A DNA stretch of 64,000 nucleotides, from positions 124,001-188,000 of the forward strand of contig NZ_FONX01000008.1 of NCBI RefSeq assembly GCF_900113035.1. Direction: 5' to 3'. Positions within the stretch are counted from its first letter, which is position 1. Each line of letters starts with the position of its first letter. This DNA is from Paracidovorax wautersii. GTDB taxonomy: Bacteria; Pseudomonadota; Gammaproteobacteria; Burkholderiales; Burkholderiaceae_C. This document shows, in pieces, positions 44,827 to 55,883 of the stretch. Both the position numbers and the translations under genes were made by a program. Below the pieces are notes generated by a model. That model saw only the letters and a list, made by a program, of their open reading frames with translations, was not told the origin of the DNA and did no database searches.

Positions 44827-47800
44827 ATGAGTGCCCTGAGTCCGTCGCGCCCGTTCATCGAGCGCCCCGTCGCCACCGCGCTGCTGATGCTGGCCATCGT
44901 GCTGGCAGGGCTGCTGGGGTTCCGGCTGCTGCCGCTGTCGGCCCTGCCCGAGGTGGACTACCCCACCATCCAGGTGCAGACCCTCTACCCCGGCGCCAGC
45001 CCCGAGGTGATGAGCCGCACCGTGAGCGCGCCGCTGGAGCGCCAGTTCGGCCAGATGCCGGGGCTGGACCGCATGTCGTCCACCAGCGCGGCGGGCGTGT
45101 CCATCGTCACGCTGCAGTTCGGCCTGGGCCTGGCGCTGGACGTGGCCGAGCAGGAGGTGCAGGCCGCCATCAACGCCGGCGCCTCGCTGCTGCCGGCCGA
45201 CCTGCCCGCGCCGCCCATCTACGCCAAGGTGAACCCGGCCGACGCGCCGGTGCTGACGCTGGCCATCAGCTCCGACACCCTGCCGCTCACCGAGGTGCAG
45301 AACCTGGTCAACACCCGGCTGGCGCAGAAGATCAGCCAGGTGCCGGGCGTGGGCCTGGTCACCCTCGCGGGCGGCCAGCGCCCGGCCGTGCGCATCCAGG
45401 CCGACACCAAGGCGCTGGCCTCGTACGGCCTGGGCCTCGACACGCTGCGCACCGCCATCTCGGCGGCCAACGCCAACAGCGCCAAGGGCAGCTTCGACGG
45501 GCCGCAGCGCGCCTACAACATCAACGCCAACGACCAGCTGGTCACGGTGGACGACTACAAGCGCCTCATCCTCACCTGGAAGAACGGCGCGCCGGTGCGC
45601 CTCTCGGACGTGGCCCGCGTGGTGGATGCGGCCGAGAACGACCGCCTCGGCGCCTGGGCCAACGAGACGCCGGCCGTCATATTGAACGTGCAGCGCCAGC
45701 CCGGCGCCAACGTGATCGCCACGGTGGACGGCATCAAGCGCCAGCTGCCCGAGCTGGAATCGCAGCTGCCCTCCTCCATCAAGGTGCAGGTGCTGTCCGA
45801 CCGCACCACCGGCATCCGCGCCTCGGTCGAGCACGTGCAGATGGAGCTGGTGCTGGCCGTGCTGATGGTGGTGCTGGTGATCTTCTTCTTCCTGCACAGC
45901 CTGCGCGCCACCGTCATCGCCAGCCTGGCCGTGCCCATCTCGCTGATCGGCACCTGCGGCGTGATGTACCTGCTGGGCTACAGCCTCAACAACCTCAGCC
46001 TGATGGCGCTGACCATCGCCACCGGCTTCGTGGTCGATGACGCGATCGTGATGATCGAGAACATCGCCCGCTACATCGAAGAGGGCGAGCCGCCCTTCCA
46101 GGCCGCGCTCAAGGGCGCCACGCAGATCGGCTTCACCATCATCTCGCTCACCGTGTCGCTGATCGCGGTGCTGATCCCGCTGCTCTTCATGAGCGACGTG
46201 GTGGGGCGCCTGTTCCGCGAATTCGCGGTGACGCTGGCCATCACCATCCTGATCTCGGCCGTGGTGTCGCTCACGCTGGTGCCGATGATGTCGGCGCGAT
46301 GGCTGAAAGCCGAACCCGCCCACGGCAGCCAGCGCGGCTGGACGGGCGCGGTGCAGCGCGGCTTCGACCGCGTGATCGCGCGCTACGACGTGTGGCTGCA
46401 GTGGGTGCTGCGCCACCAGCGCGCCACGCTGGTGGTGGCGCTCTTGACCATGGCGCTCACCGCCCTGCTCTACGTGGTGATCCCCAAGGGGCTCTTTCCC
46501 ACGCAGGACACGGGCCAGCTGCAGGCGCGGGTGCAGGCCTCGCAGGACGTCTCGTACGCCCGCATGAGCGAGCTGCAGCAGGCCGCCGCGCGCGCCATCC
46601 TGCAGGACCCGGACGTGCAGTCGCTCAGCTCCTTCGTCGGGGTGGACGCGGCCAACAACACCATGCTCAACGCCGGGCGGATGCTGATCAACCTCAAGCC
46701 CAGCCACGACGCGCAGGCCACCGTCATGCAGCGCCTGCGCGAGCGGGTCGCCGCCGTGCCGGGCGTGACGCTCTTCCTGCAGCCCACGCAGGACCTGACC
46801 ATCGACGCCGAGACCGGCCCCACCGAATACCGCGCCTCCATCGGCGGCGTGGATTCGGCCCAGGTCAACGGCTGGACGCAGAAGCTGGTCGAACGCCTGA
46901 AGACCGTGCCCGAGGTGCGCAACGCCACCACCGACGCGGGCGCGCAGGGCCTGTCGGCCTATGTGGACATCGACCGCAACACCGCCTCGCGCGTGGGCGT
47001 CACGGCCAGCTCGGTCGATGACACGCTCTACAGCGCCTTCGGCCAGCGCATCGTCTCCACCATCTTCACCGAGACCAACCAGTACCGCGTGATCCTGGAG
47101 GCGCAGCAGGAGCACCTGAACAGCCCCGAGGGCCTGGGCACGCTGCCGCTGCGCACCAGCAGCAACGCGCCCACGCCGCTCTCGGCGGTGGCCACCATCC
47201 GCGAGCAGTTCGCGCCGCTGCAGGTCACGCGCGTGGCGCAGTACCCGGCGGCCACGCTGGGCTTCGACACGGCGCCGGGCGTGTCGCTGGGCCGCGCGGT
47301 GGATGCCATCCGCGCCGCGGCGCAGGAGATCGGCATGCCCGCCGGCCTGACCATGGAATTCCTCGGCGCGGCGAGCGCCTACGAGAAGTCGCTCACCAGC
47401 CAGCTCTGGCTGATCCTGGCGGCCATGGTCTGCGTCTATATCGTGCTGGGCGTGCTCTACGAGAGCTACGTGCACCCGCTCACCATCCTCTCCACCCTGC
47501 CCTCGGCCGGCGTGGGCGCGCTGCTGGCGCTGATGGTGACGGGCAACGACCTGGGGGTGATCGGCATCATCGGCATCATCCTGCTCATCGGCATCGTGAA
47601 GAAGAACGCGATCATGATGATCGACTTCGCCATCGACGCCGAGCGCAACCAGGGCATGGGTCCGCAGCAGGCCATCCACCAGGCCGCGCTGCTGCGCTTC
47701 CGCCCGATCCTGATGACCACGCTGGCCGCACTCTTCGCCGCGCTGCCGCTGATGCTGGGCTGGGGTGACGGCGCCGAGCTGCGCCGGCCGCTGGGCCTGG

Positions 47801-47979
47801 CCATCTTCGGCGGGCTGGTGCTGAGCCAGCTGCTCACGCTGTTCACCACGCCGGTGATCTACCTGGCCTTCGACCGCCTGGGCCGCCGCTGGACGGGCCG
47901 GGGCACGGCCGCAACGCCCACCGCATCCGGCGCCCTCGCCACCACGGCAACGGCCGCGCCGGGCGACGCCGCGCCATGA
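44827..47979 (+). CDS. mdtB: RND multidrug efflux permease, MdtB-like
   Basis: A 1050-residue proton-driven pump subunit with 12 membrane helices and two large periplasmic loops. Landmarks: [19 protein letters not shown] near the start, [20 protein letters not shown], the proton-relay region [20 protein letters not shown] in helix 4, and [20 protein letters not shown]. Order in the operon (adaptor, first pump, second pump) is that of mdtABC, where MdtB and MdtC form a mixed trimer. The ATG at 44827 follows the adaptor stop by 22 bases; the stop overlaps the next start by four bases. Confidence 0.93.
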   Translation: MSALSPSRPFIERPVATALLMLAIVLAGLLGFRLLPLSALPEVDYPTIQVQTLYPGASPEVMSRTVSAPLERQFGQMPGLDRMSSTSAAGVSIVTLQFGLGLALDVAEQEVQAAINAGASLLPADLPAPPIYAKVNPADAPVLTLAISSDTLPLTEVQNLVNTRLAQKISQVPGVGLVTLAGGQRPAVRIQADTKALASYGLGLDTLRTAISAANANSAKGSFDGPQRAYNINANDQLVTVDDYKRLILTWKNGAPVRLSDVARVVDAAENDRLGAWANETPAVILNVQRQPGANVIATVDGIKRQLPELESQLPSSIKVQVLSDRTTGIRASVEHVQMELVLAVLMVVLVIFFFLHSLRATVIASLAVPISLIGTCGVMYLLGYSLNNLSLMALTIATGFVVDDAIVMIENIARYIEEGEPPFQAALKGATQIGFTIISLTVSLIAVLIPLLFMSDVVGRLFREFAVTLAITILISAVVSLTLVPMMSARWLKAEPAHGSQRGWTGAVQRGFDRVIARYDVWLQWVLRHQRATLVVALLTMALTALLYVVIPKGLFPTQDTGQLQARVQASQDVSYARMSELQQAAARAILQDPDVQSLSSFVGVDAANNTMLNAGRMLINLKPSHDAQATVMQRLRERVAAVPGVTLFLQPTQDLTIDAETGPTEYRASIGGVDSAQVNGWTQKLVERLKTVPEVRNATTDAGAQGLSAYVDIDRNTASRVGVTASSVDDTLYSAFGQRIVSTIFTETNQYRVILEAQQEHLNSPEGLGTLPLRTSSNAPTPLSAVATIREQFAPLQVTRVAQYPAATLGFDTAPGVSLGRAVDAIRAAAQEIGMPAGLTMEFLGAASAYEKSLTSQLWLILAAMVCVYIVLGVLYESYVHPLTILSTLPSAGVGALLALMVTGNDLGVIGIIGIILLIGIVKKNAIMMIDFAIDAERNQGMGPQQAIHQAALLRFRPILMTTLAALFAALPLMLGWGDGAELRRPLGLAIFGGLVLSQLLTLFTTPVIYLAFDRLGRRWTGRGTAATPTASGALATTATAAPGDAAP

Positions 47980-50900
47980 ACCTCTCGCGCCCCTTCATCG
48001 AGCGGCCGGTAGCCACCGTGCTGCTGACCATCGGCCTGGCGCTGGCGGGCATCGCCGCCTTCTTCGTGCTGCCGGTGGCGCCGCTGCCGCAGGTGGACTA
48101 TCCGGCCATCTCGGTCACGGCGAGCCTCGCGGGCGCCAGCCCCGAGACCATGGCCAGCAGCGTGGCCACGCCGCTGGAGCGGCGCCTGGGCGTGATCGCG
48201 GGGGTCAACGAGATGACCTCCAGCAGCTCGCAGGGCTCGGCGCGCATCAGCCTGCAGTTCGACCTGAGCCGCAACATCGACAGCGCCGCGCGCGAGGTGC
48301 AGGCCGCCATCAACGCATCGCGCGTCGATCTGCCCGCCACGCTGCGCAGCAACCCCACCTACCGCAAGCGCAACTCGGCCGACTCGCCGGCCGTCATCCT
48401 GGCGCTCACCTCCAAGACGCGCACGCCCGGCGAGATCTACGACGAGGTCTCCAACGTGGTCAGCCAGCGCCTGTCGCAGGTGGACGGCGTGGGCGAGGTC
48501 GAGATCGGCGGCGGCTCGCTGCCCGCCGTGCGCGTGGAGCTCTTGCCCTTCGCGCTCAACCAGTACGGCATCAGCACCGAAGACGTGCGCGCCGCCATCC
48601 AGGCGGCCAACGCCAACCGGCCCAAAGGCGCCGTCGAGGGCGACGGCCGGCGCCTGCAGATCTACACGCCTTCGCCCTCGCGCAAGGCGTCCGACTACGC
48701 ATCGCTCGTGATCGCCTGGCGCAATGGCGCCGCCGTGCGCCTGGGCGACGTGGCGCGGGTGGTGGACGGCGTGGAGAACACGCGCACGCTGGGCCTCTTC
48801 AACGGCCAGCCGGCCATCATCGTGCTCATCACGCGCCAGCCGGGCGCCAACATCATCGAGACGGTGGACAGCGTGCGCGCCCTGCTGCCCGAGCTGCAGG
48901 CGCAGCTGCCGCAGGACATCCGCATCTCCGTCGCATCGGACAGCACCAACTCCATCCGCGCCTCGCTGCACGAGATCGAATTCACGCTGATGCTCTCCAT
49001 CGCCCTGGTGGTGCTGGTGGTCGGGCTCTTTCTGCGCAAGGCGCGCGCCACGGTCATTCCGGCCGTGGCCACGGTGGTGTCGCTGCTGGGCACCTTCGGC
49101 GTCATGTACCTGCTGGGCTTCAGCCTCAACAACCTGAGCCTGATGGCGCTCACGGTGGCCACCGGCTTCGTGGTCGATGACGCCATCGTGGTGCTGGAGA
49201 ACACCAGCCGCCACATCGAGGCCGGCATGGACCGCCTGCAGGCCGCGCTGCTGGGCGCGCGCGAGGTGGGCTTCACCGTGCTCTCGATCAGCCTGTCGCT
49301 GGTGGCGGTGTTCATTCCGCTGCTGTTCATGGAGGGCCAGGTCGGGCGCCTGTTCCGCGAATTCGCCATCACGCTCTCGGCGTCGGTGGCGATCTCGCTG
49401 GTCATCTCGCTCACCGCCACGCCCATGATGTGCGCATGGCTGCTGCGCTCGCACGAGGGCGGCAACGGTGGCGGGGAGGACGCCCCTCCGAAGCCGCCCG
49501 GCCGGCTGGCGCGCGGGGCCGAGCGCGCCTACCAGGCCCTGCTGCGCGGCTACGGCCATGCGCTGGACTGGGCCCTGGCCAGCCAATGGCTGGTCATGGC
49601 GCTGCTGCTGGTGGTGGTGGGCCTCAACGTCTATCTCTTCCGCCACATCCCCAAGGGCTACTTCCCGCAGCAGGACAACGGCCAGATCAACGCCGGCCTG
49701 CGCGCCGACCAGAGCATCTCGTCGGACGCGCTGGCGCGCAAGCTGCGCCAGGCCGTGGACATCATCCACCGCGACCCGGCGGTGGACACGGTGGTGGGCT
49801 TCTCGGGCGGCGGGCGCGCGGGCGGCGGCTTCATGTTCGTCAACTTGAAGCCCGTGGACCAGCGTGCCGACAGCAGCGCCACCGTCATCAACCGCCTGCG
49901 CCCGCAGCTGGCCCAGCTCACCGGGCTGCGCGTGTTCCTGAGCCCGGTGCAGGAGCTGCGCATGGGCGGGCGCTCCAGCAACTCCACCTACCAGTACACG
50001 CTGCAGAGCGACAACCTGGCCGACATGCGCCTCTGGGCCACGCGGCTGACCGAACGCCTGAAGCAGGAAGAACGGCTGGTCGATGTGGACACCGACCAGG
50101 CCGACAACGGCGTGGAGACCTTCGTGGACGTGGACAAGGCCACCGCATCGCGCCTGGGCGTGAGCGCCGCCGCCATCGACAGCGCGCTCTACAACGCCTT
50201 CGGCCAGCGCTCGGTCGCCACCATCTACGGCGAGCTGAACCAGTATTCGGTGATCATGGAATGGGCGCCCGAATACACGCGCGGCCCGCCCGCGCTGGCC
50301 GACATCTTCGTGCCGGCCAACCCCACGGGCACGGTGGGCACGGCCGCCAACCCGGGCCAGCGCGGCGCCTCCACCGGGCAGGTGCTGAGCAACACGCCCT
50401 CCACCATGGTGCCGCTCAGCGCCTTCGCGCATGTGGTGGAGCGGGCCTCGCCCACCTCCATCAACCACCAGGACGGCGAGCTGGCCACCACCATCTCGTT
50501 CGATCTGGCCGACGGCACCACGCTCGACGATGCGCGCCAGATCATCGCGCAGGCCGAGGCCGACATCGCCATGCCCACCAACGTGCGCGGCAGCTTCCAG
50601 GGCACGGCCCTGGGCGCGCAGCAGTCGCAGTCGCAGCAGCTCTTTCTCATCCTGGCGGCGCTGGTGGTCATCTACATCGTGCTGGGCGTGCTCTACGAAA
50701 GCCTGATCCATCCCATCACCGTGCTCACCACCCTGCCCTCGGCCGGCGTGGGCGCGGTGCTGGCGCTCTTGCTCTTCCACATGCAGTTCACGGTGATCGC
50801 GCTGATCGGCGTGTTCCTGCTGATCGGCATCGTGAAGAAGAACGCCATCCTCATCATCGACTTCGCGCTGGAGGCCGAGCGCGCCCGGGGCCTGCCGGCC

Positions 50901-51203
50901 ACCGAGGCGGTGCGCGAGGCCTGCATGCTGCGCTTCCGCCCCATCCTGATGACCACGCTGGCCGCCGCCCTGGGCGCGCTGCCGCTGGCCATCGGCTTCG
51001 GCCAGGGCTCGGAGCTGCGCCAGCCGCTGGGCGTGGCCATCATCGGCGGCCTCATCGCCAGCCAGGTGCTGACCCTGCTGACCACCCCCGTGGTCTATGT
51101 GCTGCTGGACCGGCTGCGCCGCCCCGCCGCCAACGACCGCCAACTGAGCCGCCTCGCGGAGCCCCCCGCGGCCGCACAACAGCCCCCACTGCAACAACCA
51201 TGA
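47976..51203 (+). CDS. mdtC: RND multidrug efflux permease, MdtC-like
   Basis: A 1075-residue pump subunit, second of the pair. N terminus [20 protein letters not shown], helix-4 relay [20 protein letters not shown], and [20 protein letters not shown] near the C-terminal end. It is related to its upstream neighbour along the whole length, which suggests an old duplication. A Gly/Pro-rich insert (about residues 493-510, [15 protein letters not shown]) separates the halves. Both starts and stops overlap neighbours by four bases (ATGA), implying coupled translation in the mdtABC-outer membrane factor operon. Confidence 0.93.
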   Translation: MNLSRPFIERPVATVLLTIGLALAGIAAFFVLPVAPLPQVDYPAISVTASLAGASPETMASSVATPLERRLGVIAGVNEMTSSSSQGSARISLQFDLSRNIDSAAREVQAAINASRVDLPATLRSNPTYRKRNSADSPAVILALTSKTRTPGEIYDEVSNVVSQRLSQVDGVGEVEIGGGSLPAVRVELLPFALNQYGISTEDVRAAIQAANANRPKGAVEGDGRRLQIYTPSPSRKASDYASLVIAWRNGAAVRLGDVARVVDGVENTRTLGLFNGQPAIIVLITRQPGANIIETVDSVRALLPELQAQLPQDIRISVASDSTNSIRASLHEIEFTLMLSIALVVLVVGLFLRKARATVIPAVATVVSLLGTFGVMYLLGFSLNNLSLMALTVATGFVVDDAIVVLENTSRHIEAGMDRLQAALLGAREVGFTVLSISLSLVAVFIPLLFMEGQVGRLFREFAITLSASVAISLVISLTATPMMCAWLLRSHEGGNGGGEDAPPKPPGRLARGAERAYQALLRGYGHALDWALASQWLVMALLLVVVGLNVYLFRHIPKGYFPQQDNGQINAGLRADQSISSDALARKLRQAVDIIHRDPAVDTVVGFSGGGRAGGGFMFVNLKPVDQRADSSATVINRLRPQLAQLTGLRVFLSPVQELRMGGRSSNSTYQYTLQSDNLADMRLWATRLTERLKQEERLVDVDTDQADNGVETFVDVDKATASRLGVSAAAIDSALYNAFGQRSVATIYGELNQYSVIMEWAPEYTRGPPALADIFVPANPTGTVGTAANPGQRGASTGQVLSNTPSTMVPLSAFAHVVERASPTSINHQDGELATTISFDLADGTTLDDARQIIAQAEADIAMPTNVRGSFQGTALGAQQSQSQQLFLILAALVVIYIVLGVLYESLIHPITVLTTLPSAGVGAVLALLLFHMQFTVIALIGVFLLIGIVKKNAILIIDFALEAERARGLPATEAVREACMLRFRPILMTTLAAALGALPLAIGFGQGSELRQPLGVAIIGGLIASQVLTLLTTPVVYVLLDRLRRPAANDRQLSRLAEPPAAAQQPPLQQP

Positions 51204-52648
51204 CCACCGGCCGCCGCCCCCCCTTCGCCTTCCGCGCACCCCGCGCCCTGCGCGCCGCCTGCCTGGGCGCCCTGCTGCCGCTGGCCGCCTGCTCGGTCGC
51301 GCCGGTCTATGAACGCCCCGCGCTGCCCGCCATGCCCGCCGCCTTCAAGGAAGCCGGCGCGCTCTGGCAGCCCGCGCAACCGGCCGACGCCATCGACCGC
51401 GGCGACTGGTGGACGCTGTTCCAGGACGACGAGCTGAACCGCCTGGCCGCGCAGGTGCAGCTGTCCAACCAGAACATCGCCGCCGCCGTGGCCGCCTACG
51501 ACCAGGCCCAGGCGCTGGTGCGCGAGCAGGGCGCGGCCCTGCTGCCCTCGGTGAACCTCACGGGCAGCGAGACGCGATCGGGCGGCGAAGGCTCGGCCCG
51601 GCGCGGCACCACGGCCCAGGCCGCGCTGGGCGCGAGCTGGGCGCCCGACCTCTGGGGCCGCCTGGGCAGCACGGTGAGCGGCGCCCGCGCCAGCGCCCAG
51701 GCCAGCCAGGCGGACCTGGCCTCGGCGCGCCTGTCGGCCGTGGGCTCGCTGGTCGCGGCCTATTTCCAGCTGCGCGAGGCCGACGCCGAGATCGCGCTGC
51801 TGCAGGAGATCGACCAGGCCTACCAGCGCAGCCTGCAGATCACCCGCAACCGCTACGAGGCCGGCGTGGCGCCCGCCTCCGACGTGCAGCAGGCCCGCAC
51901 CCAGCTCGCCAACGCCCAGGCCGACCTCGCCACCGTGCGGCAGAACCGCGCGCGCTACGAGCACGCCATCGCCGTGCTGACGGGCGTGCCGCCGGGCAGC
52001 TTCAGCCTGCCGCCCGCCACCTGGGTGGCCCGCGTGCCGCAGGTGCCGGCGGCCGTGCCGTCGGAGCTGCTGCAGCGCCGGCCCGACATCGCCTCGGCCG
52101 AGCGCGCCGTGGCCGCCGCCAATGCGCAGATCGGCGTGCAGCGCGCGGCCTACTACCCCAGCTTGAGCCTCAGCGCGTCGCTGGGGCGCAGTGGCTCCAG
52201 CGTGGCGGACCTGTTCAGCGCCTCGGGCGCGCTGTGGTCGCTGGGCCTGTCGGCGGCGCAGACGGTGTTCGACGGGGGCGCCATCGCGGCGCGGGTCGAT
52301 GAAGCCCGGGCGGCGCGCGACGCCCGCGCCGCCGGCTACCGCCAGACGGTGCTGACCGCCTTCCAGGGCGTGGAAGACCAGCTCACCACCATCCGCGCCC
52401 TGCAGACGCAGGAGCCGCTGCGCCAGGAGGCCGTCACCGCCGCCCGCCTGACCGAAACCCAGCTGCAGAACCGCTACCGCGCCGGCCAGGCCAGCTACAC
52501 CGACGTGGTCACCGCGCAGATCGCCGCGCTCACGGCCCGGCGCACGCTGCTGCAGCTGCAGGTCAGCCGCCAGCTGGCCGCCGCGGCGCTGGTGCAGGCG
52601 CTGGGCGGGGGCTGGCAGGCGCCCTGGGAACAGCAGCGCGCGACTTGA
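51200..52648 (+). CDS. NodT-family outer-membrane efflux lipoprotein
   Basis: A 482-residue TolC-like channel. The lipobox LLPLAACSVAP predicts a lipid-anchored N terminus, followed by Y-E-R-P-A-L-P and two outer-membrane-efflux repeats (about 60-260 and 270-470) rich in long helices, with the conserved VPSELLQRRPDIASAERAVA and NRYRAGQASYTDVVTAQ. It gives the RND system its own exit duct, as in mexAB-oprM-type operons. Start overlaps the MdtC-like stop by four bases. Confidence 0.93.
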   Translation: MTTGRRPPFAFRAPRALRAACLGALLPLAACSVAPVYERPALPAMPAAFKEAGALWQPAQPADAIDRGDWWTLFQDDELNRLAAQVQLSNQNIAAAVAAYDQAQALVREQGAALLPSVNLTGSETRSGGEGSARRGTTAQAALGASWAPDLWGRLGSTVSGARASAQASQADLASARLSAVGSLVAAYFQLREADAEIALLQEIDQAYQRSLQITRNRYEAGVAPASDVQQARTQLANAQADLATVRQNRARYEHAIAVLTGVPPGSFSLPPATWVARVPQVPAAVPSELLQRRPDIASAERAVAAANAQIGVQRAAYYPSLSLSASLGRSGSSVADLFSASGALWSLGLSAAQTVFDGGAIAARVDEARAARDARAAGYRQTVLTAFQGVEDQLTTIRALQTQEPLRQEAVTAARLTETQLQNRYRAGQASYTDVVTAQIAALTARRTLLQLQVSRQLAAAALVQALGGGWQAPWEQQRAT

Positions 52649-52769
52649 TGCGGCAAGGGGCCGGGCGGGCCCGGCTCGCGGCATACTCCCGGACCCGGGC
52701 TGCTTCGGCTATCCGCCAAGGCGGGCCGGCGCCATCCCTGCCTTCAACAAGAGACACAAGGAACATGCC

Positions 52770-53900
52770 GTGAATCGACAGATGCTTCTCCGCTCCGCCC
52801 TGCTCATCGCCAGCCTGGCCGCCGCCGGCTTCAGCCATGCCCAGGAGCGCATTCGCGTGGGCTTCATGAGCCCCGTCACCGGCCCGCAGGCCGCCAACGG
52901 CGTGGACAACCGCGACGGCGCGCTGCTCGCTATCAAGGAACTGAACGCCAAGGGCCTGAAACTGGCCGGCAAGCCGGTGCAGTTCGAGCTGGACATCAAC
53001 GACGACGGCGCCGACCCCAAGCAGGGCGTGCAGATCGCCCAGACGCTGGCCGACAAGAAGATCAGGTTCGTGCTCGGGCCCTACAACTCGGGCGTGGCGA
53101 TGCCGGCATCGCGCGTGCTGGCCGACGCGGACATCCTCACCTTCACCGTCGCCTCCAACCCCAAGATCACGCAGCAGGGCTATCGCCCGCTGTTCCGCAT
53201 CGGCGCCAGCGACAACCAGCTGGGCACCAAGATGGCGGCCTATGCCGCGCAGGACCTCAAGCTCAAGACCGTGGCCGTGATCGACGACCGCACGGCCTAC
53301 GGCCAGGGCGTGGCCAAGGAGTTCGAGGAAGAGGCCAAGCGCCAGGGCCTGAAGGTGGTAAGCCACGAATTCACCACCGACAAGGCCACCGACTTCACCG
53401 CCATCCTGACCGGCCTGCGCGCCAGCAAGCCCGACGCCGTGTTCTTCGGCGGCTATTCGCCCCAGGGCGGCCCCATGCTGCGCCAGATGCGCGCGCTGGG
53501 CCTGAACGTGCCCCTGCTGGGCGGCGACGGCATCTGCTCGACCGAGACGGCCACGCTGTCGCAGGTCAGCGGCAACCTGAACGTCTATTGCACCCAGGGC
53601 GGCTCCATGCTGGACCGCAGCGACAAGGGCCAGAAGTTCATCGAGCGCTACCGCGCCGAATACAAGCGCGACCCGCTGACCTACGCAGCCGCCTTCTACG
53701 ACGGAATGAATCTGCTGGCCTCGGCCATCGAAGCCACGCAGAGCACCGACGCGAAGAAGCTCATCGACCACATCGCCCGTGGCAAATACGCCGGCGTGAG
53801 CGGCGAATACAGCTACGACGACAAGCACGACCTGCGCTCCTCGGCCGTGACGGTGTTCACGTTCAAGGGCAAGGAAGTCGTTCCGCTCAAGAGCCTGTGA
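52770..53900 (+). CDS. livK: Branched-chain amino acid ABC transporter binding protein (LivK-like)
   Basis: A 376-residue periplasmic binding protein. Signal peptide MLLRSALLIASLAAAGFSHA; then RIRVGFMSPVTGPQAANGVD, NDDGADPKQGVQIAQTLADK, VLGPYNSGVAMPASRVLADA, VAVIDDRTAYGQGVAKEFEE and VFFGGYSPQGGPMLRQM, all LivJ/LivK landmarks. The start is a GTG at 52770 with AAGGA seven bases upstream; an out-of-frame ATG-CCG-TGA at 52765 overlaps it, and an in-frame ATG at 52782 is an alternative. No permease or ATPase genes adjoin, so the rest of the transporter is elsewhere. Ligand not provable. Confidence 0.92.
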   Translation: MNRQMLLRSALLIASLAAAGFSHAQERIRVGFMSPVTGPQAANGVDNRDGALLAIKELNAKGLKLAGKPVQFELDINDDGADPKQGVQIAQTLADKKIRFVLGPYNSGVAMPASRVLADADILTFTVASNPKITQQGYRPLFRIGASDNQLGTKMAAYAAQDLKLKTVAVIDDRTAYGQGVAKEFEEEAKRQGLKVVSHEFTTDKATDFTAILTGLRASKPDAVFFGGYSPQGGPMLRQMRALGLNVPLLGGDGICSTETATLSQVSGNLNVYCTQGGSMLDRSDKGQKFIERYRAEYKRDPLTYAAAFYDGMNLLASAIEATQSTDAKKLIDHIARGKYAGVSGEYSYDDKHDLRSSAVTVFTFKGKEVVPLKSL

Positions 53901-53909
53901 CGAGGTGAA

Positions 53910-53965
53910 GGCGCTGCCGCAGGCCCGCACCTTGCCGGCCGGCAGCGCCGCCCGAAGGCTCCCGA
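53910..53965. terminator. Bidirectional terminator-like hairpin between convergent genes
   Basis: GGCGCTGCCG and CGGCAGCGCC form a perfect ten-base stem around a 20-base loop, followed on the plus strand by a looser TGTTTTCT. It sits 10 bases after the LivK stop and 14 bases before the FGE-fold gene stop on the other strand. Confidence 0.55.
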
Positions 53966-53978
53966 TGTTTTCTCAGGG

Positions 53979-55052
53979 TCAGCGGGCCGCCCCGGGCTTG
54001 CGCGGCGCGGCCTGCGCGGGCGCCTCGCCCTCATCCAGCTCCCGCACCAGCCGCATGCCCACCAGCGTGTAGCGCGTGTCCGGCGCGTTCCAGTTGCGGT
54101 AGGCGCAGCGGGCATAGAGCGGCCAGGTGTGCCAGGAGCCGCCCCGGCGCACCTTCACGCTGCCGCGTGCCGGGCCCTGCGGGTCGGCCAGCGGCGCCTG
54201 GGCGTAGGCATCGTCGGCATGCCAGTCCCACACCCACTCCCACACATTGCCCACCATGTCGTGCACGCCGAAGGCATTGGCCGGGTACTGCGCCACGGGC
54301 GCGGTGAAGGCGTGGCCGTCGTTGCCGCCCAGCGCCTGGGCCCGCCAGCGCGGCCAGTACGGCGCAGCGGACTGGTCGAACACATTGGCCTGCCGTGCCA
54401 GGGCCTGCGGATCGTCGCCGTGCGGCCAGCGCGTGGTGGTGCCGGCGCGGCAGGCGTATTCCCATTCGGCCTCGGTCGGCAGACGGTAGCGGTGGCCTTC
54501 GGTGGCGCCGAGCCACGCGGCCAGCGCGGCGGCGTCGTGCCAGGTGACGTTGACCACCGGGTGGTCGTCGCCCTGCGCGAAGCCCGGGCTCTGCCACGAA
54601 TAGCGCGGATCGCGCCCCTCGAAGGCATCGCCGCGCGCGCTGGCGGCGGGGTCGTAGGCCGGGTTGTAGCCATAGCCGCCCGTGCCGTCGGCCACCGACT
54701 CGGGCCGGTAGCCCGAGGCCTGCAGGAAACGGCGGAACTGGCCCACCGTGACCTCGGTCTGCCCGATCCAGAAAGCCCGCGTGATGCGCACGGCGTGCGG
54801 GGGCGACTCGTCCTTCAGCTCCTCGAAACGGCGGCGCTCCAGCTGCGGGAAGTCGCGCGCCAGCGCCTCCACCGGCTCGTCGCTGCCCATGCGGAAACGG
54901 CCGGCCGGGATCTGCACGAAGCGCATGCCCAGCGTGTTGATCCACACCGGCGCGGCAGCAGCGGCGGGAGGCGCAGCCTGCGCGGCGGGCCAGCACAGGC
55001 CTAGCGCCATCAGGGCTGTGCTGCGCGGGGAAAGGCGGGGGAGAGTCTCCAT
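53979..55052 (-). CDS. Exported formylglycine-generating-enzyme-fold protein
   Basis: A 357-residue protein with a signal peptide (STALMALGLCWPAAQAAPPA) and the FGE-sulfatase fold: NTLGMRFVQIPAGRFRMGSD, FWIGQTEVTVGQFRRFLQAS, YRLPTEAEWEYACRAGT, MVGNVWEWVWDWHADD and KVRRGGSWHTWPLYARCAYR. In true formylglycine-generating enzymes a copper-binding Cys pair sits in the GGS loop; here only the second Cys (YARCAYR) is present and the first position is His. It may therefore be non-catalytic or a binding/modifying variant. No sulfatase gene is nearby. The ATG at 55052 opens the signal peptide. Confidence 0.85.
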   Translation of the reverse strand: METLPRLSPRSTALMALGLCWPAAQAAPPAAAAAPVWINTLGMRFVQIPAGRFRMGSDEPVEALARDFPQLERRRFEELKDESPPHAVRITRAFWIGQTEVTVGQFRRFLQASGYRPESVADGTGGYGYNPAYDPAASARGDAFEGRDPRYSWQSPGFAQGDDHPVVNVTWHDAAALAAWLGATEGHRYRLPTEAEWEYACRAGTTTRWPHGDDPQALARQANVFDQSAAPYWPRWRAQALGGNDGHAFTAPVAQYPANAFGVHDMVGNVWEWVWDWHADDAYAQAPLADPQGPARGSVKVRRGGSWHTWPLYARCAYRNWNAPDTRYTLVGMRLVRELDEGEAPAQAAPRKPGAAR

Positions 55053-55181
55053 GGGGGCGCTCCTGCAAGAGGTAAGCCGTGGCGGAACCATCCCGGGCGC
55101 GCACGGCGATGCGGCCCGCAGCCCATGGTGCCACGGCATGCGCTTTTTCCAGCCGCGGCGATACCCGCGGCCGGTCCCCGG

Positions 55182-55784
55182 CTAGTGCGCCGGCTTGCCA
55201 GCGGCGGCGGCTGCGCCCGCCTGCGCCATGCACGCATCCACCCACTGCACCAGCTGCTGCGCGGTCGGCGTGCCCGCCCCCATGAGCAGGCGGTAGATGA
55301 TGGGCGAGACCACCGTATCGAGCACGCAGTCCACGGAGGGCGTCGCCTGGCCGCGGGCCAGCGCGCGCTCGACCATCATGGTGATCTGCCCGGCCGTGAT
55401 CTGCAGGCACTGGCAGGGCGCGGAGCCGTCGCCGTAGCCGCTGGCCGTGAGCACGTCCTTGAGCATCTGGCGGCCCAGCTCGGACGACATCTCTTCGAGG
55501 AACTGCTCGCCCCAGGCCTGCAGGTCGCCGCGCACGCTGCCGGTGTCGGGCGGCTCGGCCTCGTCGCGCAGGCGCTCGATCGACACGTCGGCCAGCAGCT
55601 CGACCAGATCGCCCCAGCGGCGGTAGATGGTGGACGGCGTCACGCCCGCCTGCGCCGCGATCTGCGGAATGGTCAGCGCATCGCGGCCGTGCAGCGCCGT
55701 CAGGTCGCGCACGGCCTGGTGCACGGCGGCCTGCACGCGGGCGCTGCGCCCGCCGGGGCGCAATCGGGTGGCTCCATTCGTCAT
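55182..55784 (-). CDS. TetR-family transcriptional repressor
   Basis: A 200-residue repressor. N-terminal helix-turn-helix with ALTIPQIAAQAGVTPSTIYR RWGDL-type recognition (residues about 35-60); the C-terminal part is a ligand-binding helical domain with two adjacent Cys (APCQCLQ) that could sense oxidants or metals. Divergent from an MFS exporter gene with 99 bases between starts; two matching 21-base inverted repeats in that gap are probable operators, so it likely represses the exporter and itself. Confidence 0.9.
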   Translation of the reverse strand: MTNGATRLRPGGRSARVQAAVHQAVRDLTALHGRDALTIPQIAAQAGVTPSTIYRRWGDLVELLADVSIERLRDEAEPPDTGSVRGDLQAWGEQFLEEMSSELGRQMLKDVLTASGYGDGSAPCQCLQITAGQITMMVERALARGQATPSVDCVLDTVVSPIIYRLLMGAGTPTAQQLVQWVDACMAQAGAAAAAGKPAH

Positions 55785-55823
55785 GCGGCGATTCTAGGGT
55801 GGGCCGTGCCGCCGGGGTTACCG

Positions 55824-55844
55824 TAAAGCAAAGACTTTGCTTTA
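55824..55844. promoter_or_regulatory. TetR operator, copy 1
   Basis: Perfect dyad: TAAAGCAAAG, one central base, CTTTGCTTTA. It is strikingly A+T-rich in this genome and matches the copy at 55860-55880 in 16 of 21 positions. Confidence 0.78.
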
Positions 55845-55859
55845 GTGAGACAATCCCGC

Positions 55860-55880
55860 TAACGCAAATTCTTAGCGTTA
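55860..55880. promoter_or_regulatory. TetR operator, copy 2
   Basis: Dyad TAACGC-N9-GCGTTA, aligned position by position with copy 1 (shared pattern T-A-A-x-G-C-A-A-A on the left, C-T-T-x-G-C-x-T-T-A on the right). It ends three bases before the exporter ATG, so a bound repressor would block the transcription start or ribosome site. Confidence 0.75.
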
Positions 55881-55883
55881 AAC

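Noticed and set aside
47859..51239. 1126-codon minus-strand open frame opposite mdtC
   Set aside because: Antisense shadow of the RND gene with no recognisable features.
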